The translations under genes and the position numbers were made by a program. A stretch of DNA of 64,000 nt from CAYGVT01 sp964353355 (GTDB lineage Archaea; Thermoplasmatota; DTKX01; GCA-020343715): positions 1 through 64,000 of the forward strand of contig CAYGVT010000131.1 of the NCBI GenBank assembly GCA_964353355.1, in the 5' to 3' direction. Shown here piece after piece: positions 25,913-33,340 of this stretch (positions are counted from its first letter, which is position 1; each line of letters begins with the position of its first letter). Below the pieces are notes generated by a model, which did no database searches, was not told where the DNA came from, and worked only from the letters and a program-made list of their open reading frames with translations.

Positions 25913-27384
25913 GCCTCACCTCCCCCCGGGTCGCCGACGGGGTCGCCGACGGGATCGCCGACGGGGTCGCTGCCGGCGTCGTCCACCTCGACCTCGATGG
26001 CCAGGTCGACCGGCTCGAGCCCCTCAGGGGCCGTGGCCAGGCCCCAGGCCTGGGCCGAGGTCCCGGATGGCGATGGCGCCCCGCCCGGCCCCGCCGAGCC
26101 GTCGCGTTCGGTCGCCATGTCGGGGACCTCCATCCCCGTCGCCCCCTGCCAGATTCCGTACTCCGACCGGATCTCGCGCTCCATCGCCTCGAGGCCGGAG
26201 GTGTCGAGCGTGCGTTCCTCCAGGCTGCTGCGCAAGCCCCACTCGGACAGGTCCTCCGGCAGCGAGCCTATGTATGCCGTGTAGTAGTCCCACGGCGACA
26301 TGTGGTACCGTATCCGCGTGCGCTCGAGGATGATTGCGCGCAGCCGGTAGTAGATGGGGAACCGCTCGTAGGACGGGTCGAGCCTCACGCTCGCTGGGTC
26401 CTCGAGAACGTCGTGGTGCCGCAGCTGGACAGGGGTGCGGGCCACGAGCATGCCCACGATGAGCAGCACGATGAGGAGCACGCCCGCGTAGACCGCCCCC
26501 CACGCGATGCTCAGCGCGCCCTCCGCCACGGAGTAGAGCACGCGCTGCACCACCTCGCCGGAGCCCTCCGGCGTGTGGCGGCTCTCGTCGAACAGCACCA
26601 GGCGGTTCGGAAAGGGGCGGAGCTCGTCGACGAGCGCGAGGGCGAACCCCATGTTCTCGCGCTGCGTCAGCATGCCGTTGATGAAGATGGAGGGGTCGGA
26701 GAGGATGATGGCCGCTCCGCCGTTGCCGAGGTCCACGCGCGCCGCCACGGGCACGCTCGCGATGGGCTCCTCGGGGTCCTTCTCGACGTCGGCGTCCATG
26801 TCCAGCCAGCACGTGGACGGCGTGGACGCGAGGATGTCGATGCCCCCCCACCTCTCGGCCGTGAGGTAGCTCGCGTCGTTGAGGAGCACGTCGTACGTGG
26901 CCGAGGAGTTGAGGTCCGTGCGCATGGACACTGGGACGATGCGTCCCCCGACCTCGGGGCCGAAGTACCTGACGGGGATGCCAGAGAAGCTGATGCCGAA
27001 GGCGTTGGCAAGGGTGTCCCCGAACCCGAAGTCGTCCGCGACGACGAGCGTGCCGCCCCAGTCCACGACGAACGACACCAGGGCCGCGACCTCGCGCTCC
27101 GTGTAGTCCCGCTCCACGCCGAGGACCATGAGGACGGTCTCGCTGGGGAACTCGACCTTCTCGACGGCGACGGCGGTCGAGGCCATGCAGGCCGTGGGGA
27201 TGCCCTCGTCCTCCAGGGTCGAGCGGAGGATATCGAGGTCGTCCCAGCCATCGTCGTAGGCGCTGAGCTGCGGCCGCGCCCCGTAGTCCGAGACCGCGTC
27301 TATGGCCCAGATGCCAGCGATGACGAGGATGGCCACGAGCGCGGTGGCGGTCCACCGCACCCACAGGCCCGCCCTCGACGCCAT
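25909..27384 (-). CDS. DUF4350-like membrane protein with C-terminal GDPV repeats
   Basis: 491 residues. An N-terminal helix (about 10-30) anchors a large extracellular domain; DTLANAFGIS, VLFDESRHTPEGS and the earlier AALVSFVVDWGGTLVVADDFGFGD match the glutamine-amidotransferase-like fold of DUF4350 proteins, which sit beside DUF58 and transglutaminase-like genes. A second helix (about 290-312) precedes a cytoplasmic region and an acidic tail that ends in four near-identical DPVG units. The frame continues upstream, but ATG 27384 is chosen as it begins the membrane anchor and follows the transglutaminase-like gene by 30 nt. Confidence 0.7.
   Translation of the reverse strand: MASRAGLWVRWTATALVAILVIAGIWAIDAVSDYGARPQLSAYDDGWDDLDILRSTLEDEGIPTACMASTAVAVEKVEFPSETVLMVLGVERDYTEREVAALVSFVVDWGGTLVVADDFGFGDTLANAFGISFSGIPVRYFGPEVGGRIVPVSMRTDLNSSATYDVLLNDASYLTAERWGGIDILASTPSTCWLDMDADVEKDPEEPIASVPVAARVDLGNGGAAIILSDPSIFINGMLTQRENMGFALALVDELRPFPNRLVLFDESRHTPEGSGEVVQRVLYSVAEGALSIAWGAVYAGVLLIVLLIVGMLVARTPVQLRHHDVLEDPASVRLDPSYERFPIYYRLRAIILERTRIRYHMSPWDYYTAYIGSLPEDLSEWGLRSSLEERTLDTSGLEAMEREIRSEYGIWQGATGMEVPDMATERDGSAGPGGAPSPSGTSAQAWGLATAPEGLEPVDLAIEVEVDDAGSDPVGDPVGDPVGDPGGGEA
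25917..25923 (-). promoter_or_regulatory. Shine-Dalgarno before a CTG start (DUF58 gene)
   Basis: On the minus strand GGAGGTG is followed by AGGC and then CTG at 25912. The CTG overlaps the upstream gene's TGA as CTGA. A GTG start 21 nt further on is possible but lies too far for this Shine-Dalgarno. Confidence 0.55.
25928..25975 (+). repeat. tandem 12-bp repeat, four units
   Basis: GGGTCGCCGACG occurs twice exactly (25928-25951), then once with one change (25952-25963) and once with two (25964-25975). It lies in the 3' end of the DUF4350-like gene and encodes Gly-Asp-Pro-Val units on the minus strand. Such repeats change copy number by slippage without frameshifting. Confidence 0.85.
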
Positions 27385-27413
27385 GTGAGGAATTCCCCCC
27401 CGCCCGGGCGCGC

Positions 27414-30326
27414 TCACCGCGCGGGCGCGAGGCCGCCTCCAGCGGCCGCCCTGCCGGAACCCTCCAGCTGGGGCTCGAGCCGGCCGAGGTCCCAGCCAGG
27501 GGTCATGGCCTCCCTGATGGACCGCAGCGCGAGCGCGGCCCTGTAGCCGTAGTCGCCCGAGAGCTCGTGCACGCTGTACCGCGCCTCCTCGAACAGCCAC
27601 GTGAGCTCCCCGAGGTCGCGGTCCGGCACGTCCGGGAGGGCCTCGTGGATGGCGCCCTCGAACTCGCGGACGGTCCACCACTCCATTCGGAGGAAGTCGT
27701 ACCTGCGCAGGACCTCGCACAGGCCCATGTAGGCGCGGATGATGACCTTGCGCACCGCGTCCAGGTCGTCGAGGTCGAGCTTGTAGAGCTCCTCCTCTGC
27801 TATCTCGAGCACGCGCTCGATCTCGCGCACGTGCACGCGGCGCCACACGAGGTAGAGCGCGAGCAGGCCCGCCGCGCCGAGCAGCGCCACGAGCGCGCGC
27901 ACCTCGTCGGTCCATACGGGCACGACGTCCCGTCCGCCCGTGGGGGGCGTGATGTTCGGGGGCTTGACCGAGTTCGAGGACCCGTTGGTGCCAGTTCCGT
28001 TCTGGCCGTTGTTCGGGTCCGGTTGCGGCACGGTGCCGTTCACGGGCTCGGTCGGGGGGATGACCGGGGGCGGCAGGATGGAGCTCTTGTCCAGCGGGTT
28101 GCTGCCCATCGCCACCTCCAAGCCGTCGGGGATGCCGTCGCCGTCCGTGTCGGGGACGAGTGGGTTCGTGCCGAGCTCGCGCTCCTCGAAGTCGGTGAGC
28201 CCGTCGTCGTCGGTGTCCGTGTCGAGCACTTTCGTGCCGAGCTCGCGCTCGACCACGTCCGGCAGCCCGTCGCGGTCCGAGTCCATGGCCCGCTCGTCGT
28301 CAGCGGGGTCCAGGGGGTCGGTCTTGGCGGCCACCTCGGAGCCGTCGAGCGCACCGCCCTTGTCGGTGTCGTTGAGGAGCGCGTCCGTGCGCACGGTCCT
28401 GACCTCTAACCCGTCGGACAGCCCGTCGCCGTCCGTGTCGCGCTGCGACGGGGTCGTCTTGGTCGTGTGGACCTCCTCGTAGTCGCTCAGGCCGTCCATG
28501 TCAGTGTCGATGGAGGTGTCGCTCGTGAGGTAGAGCTGCTCCTCCTCCCTGCTGAGGCCGTCGTTGTCGGCGTCCGGGTCGTCCCTGTTCCTGATGCCGT
28601 CGCCGTCGAAGTCGGAGTTGGGCGCGCGCGGGTCCGTCGCAGGGTCGCCGGGGACCGGGTCGACCCATGGGTCCTCGGGGAGGGGCATCGGTTCCCAGCC
28701 GGGCGGCCACCAACCCGTGGGTGGCCCCGTGGGGGGGTTGATGATGCCGGGTATGTTGACCTCCGACCGCGGGGTGGCGGAGCCGAAGCTCTCGTCGTCG
28801 AGCGGATTAGGCCTCATCGGGTCGAACCGTACCCAGCCCATGCCGGGCACCAGGCACTCGGCCCATGTCCACTCGTGGTACTTGAGCACCGTGATGTCGT
28901 TCGCGCCGATGATGCCGCCCCTGTAGCCGACCACGAGCCGCGTGGGCACGGCCATCGACCGTGCCAGCAGCACGAACGCGGAGGCGATGTCCCTGTGGGT
29001 GCCCTTGTGGTCGGCGGAGCCGAACATGACCCAGGTGGCGCCGTCCGCGACCTCGGGCACCTGCACCACGTGGGAGGAGGCGATGCGGCACACCTGGTAG
29101 ACGGCCCCGGCCGCCGCGAGCGCGCGCTGCAGCACCGAGGGGCCGGAGGCGTTCGCGAGCGCGGTGCCCAGCTCGATGAAGCTGTTGTGGATGCCCGTGG
29201 GCAGCGCGAGGTAGTCCGCGGCGGCCTCGAGCTCGCCCTTGGTCCACCTCGACTCGGTCGCGTTCGTCAGGTCGTAGACCACGGACGCGTACGCGAGGGC
29301 CAGGATGGGCATGGTGGCCTGGAGCTCGCCGGCCTTGTAGGGGATGACCTCGACCCTCGGGGGGAGGGTGGCCCCGACCATCCGCGGGAGCCCGAGGACG
29401 GGCACGTAGCCGGTCCAGGGCCCGAGGAAGGTGACGTTGGTGACGACCTCCTTGTGGCGGATGTGGGTGAGGAGGTGCTCGAGGCCCATGACGCGCGTGG
29501 CGGGAGTCGCGACCCAGCCGTCAGGCCTGTAGGAGTCGAAGGTCGCGACCTTCCAGTAGAGGGACCTGGAGCTCGTGCGGGCCGCGAAGACGGGTTCCAT
29601 CAAGTCGGGGTCGAGGATGGACGGGGGCGGGGCGGCCACGTCCCCCTCGCCGGTGCCGAAGTAGAGGCCGGAGGTGCCCCTGTCGGACCGGGGGTTGGTC
29701 CCCATCTCGTACTCCTTGAGGTTGCTGATGCCGTCGCGGTCGTCGTCGGCCGCGGGGTCGGAGACGCCGTAGTAGGCCTCCCAGTCGTCGGGCAGCCCGT
29801 CGCCGTCGGTGTCGGCCGCGTTCAGGCGCCCGGGATCGTAGAAGTCCAGCAGCCCGTCGCCGTCGGTGTCCGGCGAGGCCGGGTCGGAGCCGAGCAGCAC
29901 CTCGGTGCCGTCGGCGACCCCGTCGTCGTCCGCGTCGGGGTCGTTGATGTTCGGCCCCCTGTCCTTGTCCAGGTCGGAGAGCGGGCGCAGCAGCTTGCGC
30001 AGCTCGCCCTTGCCGATGCTGCCGTGCAGGAGGCGGTGCCAGGGTCCGACGGTGACGTCACCAGAGGACCTGGTGGTCCAGTAGATGTACTCGTCGCCGT
30101 CCTGCAGCCCGTCGTTGTCCGTGTCGGGGTCCAGCGGGTCGAGCCCCATCGTGCGCTCCTGCTCGTCGGTGAGGCCATCGCGGTCCGAGTCTTTTATGTC
30201 GACAATGCTCTCCGAGAGGTCCCCGTAGCGGGTGTGGGCGGAGGCCCTGAAGGGGTCAGCGATTGAGATGAGCGCGGAGCATAGGAGCATGGCCGTTATG
30301 GCCAGCACGAACAGACGGCCCCGCAA
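27414..30326 (-). CDS. secreted transglutaminase-like/DUF4129 protein with calcium-type repeats; catalytic Cys replaced
   Basis: About 970 residues. After a signal peptide (1-30), clusters of thrombospondin type-3-like DxDxDGLxD repeats flank a transglutaminase-like core, and a membrane helix (about 850-872) leads to a cytoplasmic DUF4129 domain. In the core the papain-like triad reads His444 where cysteine is expected (HKGTHRDIASAF instead of G-x-C), while His484 (YHEWTWAE) and Asp502 (RFDP) are kept. The protein is probably a binding or scaffolding pseudo-enzyme. Start is TTG at 30326, nine bases after GGAGGG. It heads the leftward operon with the DUF4350-like and DUF58 genes, under the TATATAT promoter near 30440. 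Confidence 0.82.
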   Translation of the reverse strand: MRGRLFVLAITAMLLCSALISIADPFRASAHTRYGDLSESIVDIKDSDRDGLTDEQERTMGLDPLDPDTDNDGLQDGDEYIYWTTRSSGDVTVGPWHRLLHGSIGKGELRKLLRPLSDLDKDRGPNINDPDADDDGVADGTEVLLGSDPASPDTDGDGLLDFYDPGRLNAADTDGDGLPDDWEAYYGVSDPAADDDRDGISNLKEYEMGTNPRSDRGTSGLYFGTGEGDVAAPPPSILDPDLMEPVFAARTSSRSLYWKVATFDSYRPDGWVATPATRVMGLEHLLTHIRHKEVVTNVTFLGPWTGYVPVLGLPRMVGATLPPRVEVIPYKAGELQATMPILALAYASVVYDLTNATESRWTKGELEAAADYLALPTGIHNSFIELGTALANASGPSVLQRALAAAGAVYQVCRIASSHVVQVPEVADGATWVMFGSADHKGTHRDIASAFVLLARSMAVPTRLVVGYRGGIIGANDITVLKYHEWTWAECLVPGMGWVRFDPMRPNPLDDESFGSATPRSEVNIPGIINPPTGPPTGWWPPGWEPMPLPEDPWVDPVPGDPATDPRAPNSDFDGDGIRNRDDPDADNDGLSREEEQLYLTSDTSIDTDMDGLSDYEEVHTTKTTPSQRDTDGDGLSDGLEVRTVRTDALLNDTDKGGALDGSEVAAKTDPLDPADDERAMDSDRDGLPDVVERELGTKVLDTDTDDDGLTDFEERELGTNPLVPDTDGDGIPDGLEVAMGSNPLDKSSILPPPVIPPTEPVNGTVPQPDPNNGQNGTGTNGSSNSVKPPNITPPTGGRDVVPVWTDEVRALVALLGAAGLLALYLVWRRVHVREIERVLEIAEEELYKLDLDDLDAVRKVIIRAYMGLCEVLRRYDFLRMEWWTVREFEGAIHEALPDVPDRDLGELTWLFEEARYSVHELSGDYGYRAALALRSIREAMTPGWDLGRLEPQLEGSGRAAAGGGLAPAR

Positions 30327-30434
30327 TTTCTCAACCCCTCCGACACGGCGCCATGCCCAGACCGCCTGTCGAATGCCTGGTCGCGGCACCCTTAAATGGG
30401 TTTCCGTATCGTTGCTTGAATAGCATCCCACGTT

Positions 30435-30446
30435 GGATATATATTC
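30435..30446 (-). promoter_or_regulatory. TATA box of the transglutaminase/DUF58 operon
   Basis: Minus strand AAAGAATATATATCCAACG, a strong AT-rich box. The core TATATATCCA is the same as in the promoter of the gingipain-like gene at 35972-35984. A second weaker CATTTAAGG box lies near 30391, closer to the TTG start. Confidence 0.6.
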
Positions 30447-30487
30447 TTTGGAACACGCCTAGAACTGTCGCCGGTCCGGCCTGGCGC

Positions 30488-33301
30488 CTACGCGAGGCCC
30501 GCGAAGTAGTAGTAGAGTATCCACATGCCCACGCCAGCGAGCAGGAACCCCGAGACCAGCTTGACGGTCCTGGGCGAGATGCGGAACTTCCCCGAGAGCT
30601 TGCCGCCGTAGAGGCCGACCGCCATCGTTATCACGACCATGAGGGAGGCGGCGGCGATGGAGAAGACCAGGAATATGAGGACCGCGCCGAGGAAGGAGCC
30701 CTGGGCGGCGGACAGGAAGATGAGAGCGATGATTACGGGCGCCATGCAGCCCGCCGATGCCGCGGAGTAGCCCATCCCGTATAGGTAGAGGCCGACGTAG
30801 CCGCCCTCCTCGGCGGCCGTCTCGAGCGCGCCCCTGGAGGCGTCGGTGGCCCCCTGGGACCCCTTGTCCACCACGCGGCTCGCCAGGCGCCTTGCGGTGG
30901 CCAGGCCCCATCGGACGGGCATCGTGACGTAGGCCATGAGCGTGCCCATGGACAGGTTGAGCAGGATGACCGCCGCCATCAGGATGAGGAGCATGCCCAC
31001 GATGGGCTCGAGCACGTAGATGTACTTGGATATGGCGCCCCCGAACAGGCCCACCAGAAGGGCGACCAGCATGTACACCGTCACCAGGCCCGCGGCGGCC
31101 ACGACCCCGCCCTTGAACGCCTTGCCGAGGCGCCTCGCGTCCTTGAGGCGCATGTAGTACGTCATGTAGCCTGGCAGCATCGGGAACGAGCACGGCGAGA
31201 AGAAGGTGACCGTGCCCAGCACGACCGCCCACAGCAGCAGCCCCGCGCCAGTGGTCGCGCCTGCGCCGATGGACACGATGCCGCCGCCGCCCGCGGCCGC
31301 CTCGTCGATTGCCTTCCCCAGCTCGTCGGCCGGCACCGCGCCCTCGGCCGAGAAGGTCGCGCGGCCGCGCGGGTCGATGACGATGGTGCGGGGGATGAGC
31401 TTGACCGAGAACGTCGAGAAGAAGTCCTGGTCGTCGTTGTCCATGGCGAACCGCCACCCCGCCTTGTACTCGGCCTTGAACTGGCGCAGCTGAGCGGGCG
31501 TCTCCTGGGGGTCGATGTCGACCGTGATGAGCTCTATGCGCGACCCGTACTCGTCGTGGACGCGCTTGAGGTCGGCCATTGCCGCGCGGCAGTCGGGGCA
31601 CCAGGTCGCCATCATGTCGAGCACGACGACGCGGCCCCTGAAGTCCGAAAGCTCGACCTCGTTGCCGTCGAGGTCCGTGAAGGCGATGTCCGGCACCTGC
31701 TCGCCGCTGCTGGAAGAGCCCGCGCCCGAGCCCACGAACACGCCGCCCAGGACCAGCACGAGCACGAGCATGGCCGCGACGGCCTTGCGCGTCGAGGCGT
31801 CGTTGGACCGCCAGATTGTGACGATGAGCAGGAGCGAGATGAGCACGAGGACCGCGATGGCGACGGTGGACGACGCGGGGATGCCGCCCCCGGCCTTCGA
31901 GGAGGCGGCCTGCACGGCGTGCTCGATGGCGTCCGTCTTGCCGATGGCGCCCTTGCCGTCCGTATAGAGCACCACGAGCCAGACCCTGTCCGCCCCGCCC
32001 GGGTCGATGGTGGCGGTGGCGGTCGCGTCCGAGTAGGCGTAGCAGGCGCCCGAGTCATCGCAGACCTCCTGCCCGCTCAGGCTCATCGTGGCCGCGCTCC
32101 AGTTCGCGGAGGTGGCCCCCTCGGTGCTCCAGAACACCGCGGCCGAGGCCGCCCCGTCGGGGTCGCCGATGAAGGCCTCGACCAGCACGCCGTCCGCGCC
32201 CTCGGTCACCTTGACCTCGCCCACGGGGTCGGCCGAGTTCTGCCGGTCGTAGGCCGTCGAGGCCGGCGTCGCGGACTGCACGCACCTCGGCACCGCGTTG
32301 GGGTTGCCTGAGGTGCCGTCGGAGGAATCGGTGTCGTCCAGGTCGAATATGGCCGCGACCGCGACCACGTCCTGGGGCTTGACGGGCACGGGCGTGCCCT
32401 CTGGGTAGTCCGCGCCCTCCTCCACGACGATCTCAGGGATGGCCCACGCGCCCGCGAACACCGCGGACTCGCCAGAGGCCATCTGCACGGACTGTCCCTG
32501 GATTGCGTAGCCGCGGAACACGTTGTGGTTGAGGACGTCCTGCTCCTCGACCGTGCTCCAGGCCAAGACGTTGTCCTCGACCATGAAGACGATAAGCTCG
32601 CCCCGCAGGTCGCGGTTGAGGAGCAGCCGGCCCATGCCGAGGTACTCGACCTTCACCACGACGGCCCACTCGCCGTCCTGGTAGTACTGCTCGACCTCCA
32701 TGTTGACGTACTTGAAGTCGGGGATGAGGTCCCTGACCGGCTGGCGGGGGTTGAGGTGCGGCTGGTAGCGGACCTCAGCACCGTCCAGGGCGGCCTGGGC
32801 GTTGGCCTCGTCGGGGGTGGGGCGGCCGTACATCCCGCCCATCTCCGACCAGCCGCCGTCGACCTCGGCGTCCGGCGTGCCGGACACACCGGGCTGGTAG
32901 AGGCGCATGCGGTCGAAGCTCTCGTCGGTGGCGAGGCCGTCGACGCCGCCGCCGTTGAGCTCGTGGAAGCACACGTATGTCCACGGCACCGTCTCGTCCC
33001 CCGCCGACGAGGCGTAGAGGCCCTCGATGGCGCCATGGGGGCCCGCCATGCAGCTGGGGCAGGAGAGGCCGGTGAAGAACTCGAGGAGCGGGCGGTGCAT
33101 GCCGTAACCGCTGGGCACCGCGAACGGGTCGGCATCGAGGAGGGGCGGGATGGACCCGTCGCCCATGCCCGGGAGCGCGGCCAGGGCCGCTGGCGCCAGG
33201 AGCGTGGCGAGCACGATGACCGCGAGCGCCCGCATGGGCCTCGCCCCCGCCATCGCAGCATCCCGTGCCATCCTCGCTTGCCTCATGGCCTGCCATCCCA
33301 T
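30488..33301 (-). CDS. triple fusion: thioredoxin-like domain, TlpA-type thioredoxin and CcdA/DsbD membrane domain
   Basis: 937 residues. A signal segment (RALAVIVLATLLAPAALA) precedes an extracellular domain with GLSCPSCMAG near residue 80 (Omp28/thioredoxin-like CxxC) and a beta-rich part to about 470. A membrane helix (about 475-495) and another near 510 lead to a TlpA/ResA thioredoxin with MATWCPDCRAAM near 565. From about 690 the chain is a CcdA/DsbD-type six-helix reductant carrier (FFSPCSFPMLPGYMTYY and SAGCMAPVIIALIF, each with one Cys). It should pass electrons from the cytoplasm to outside disulfides in one polypeptide. Start at 33301 is the longest; ATG 33235 with GGGGGCGAGG upstream gives a shorter signal peptide. 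Confidence 0.85.
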   Translation of the reverse strand: MGWQAMRQARMARDAAMAGARPMRALAVIVLATLLAPAALAALPGMGDGSIPPLLDADPFAVPSGYGMHRPLLEFFTGLSCPSCMAGPHGAIEGLYASSAGDETVPWTYVCFHELNGGGVDGLATDESFDRMRLYQPGVSGTPDAEVDGGWSEMGGMYGRPTPDEANAQAALDGAEVRYQPHLNPRQPVRDLIPDFKYVNMEVEQYYQDGEWAVVVKVEYLGMGRLLLNRDLRGELIVFMVEDNVLAWSTVEEQDVLNHNVFRGYAIQGQSVQMASGESAVFAGAWAIPEIVVEEGADYPEGTPVPVKPQDVVAVAAIFDLDDTDSSDGTSGNPNAVPRCVQSATPASTAYDRQNSADPVGEVKVTEGADGVLVEAFIGDPDGAASAAVFWSTEGATSANWSAATMSLSGQEVCDDSGACYAYSDATATATIDPGGADRVWLVVLYTDGKGAIGKTDAIEHAVQAASSKAGGGIPASSTVAIAVLVLISLLLIVTIWRSNDASTRKAVAAMLVLVLVLGGVFVGSGAGSSSSGEQVPDIAFTDLDGNEVELSDFRGRVVVLDMMATWCPDCRAAMADLKRVHDEYGSRIELITVDIDPQETPAQLRQFKAEYKAGWRFAMDNDDQDFFSTFSVKLIPRTIVIDPRGRATFSAEGAVPADELGKAIDEAAAGGGGIVSIGAGATTGAGLLLWAVVLGTVTFFSPCSFPMLPGYMTYYMRLKDARRLGKAFKGGVVAAAGLVTVYMLVALLVGLFGGAISKYIYVLEPIVGMLLILMAAVILLNLSMGTLMAYVTMPVRWGLATARRLASRVVDKGSQGATDASRGALETAAEEGGYVGLYLYGMGYSAASAGCMAPVIIALIFLSAAQGSFLGAVLIFLVFSIAAASLMVVITMAVGLYGGKLSGKFRISPRTVKLVSGFLLAGVGMWILYYYFAGLA

Positions 33302-33340
33302 CCGTTGTGAGACTCGCTCGATCTGACCCTCGCCCCCGCA

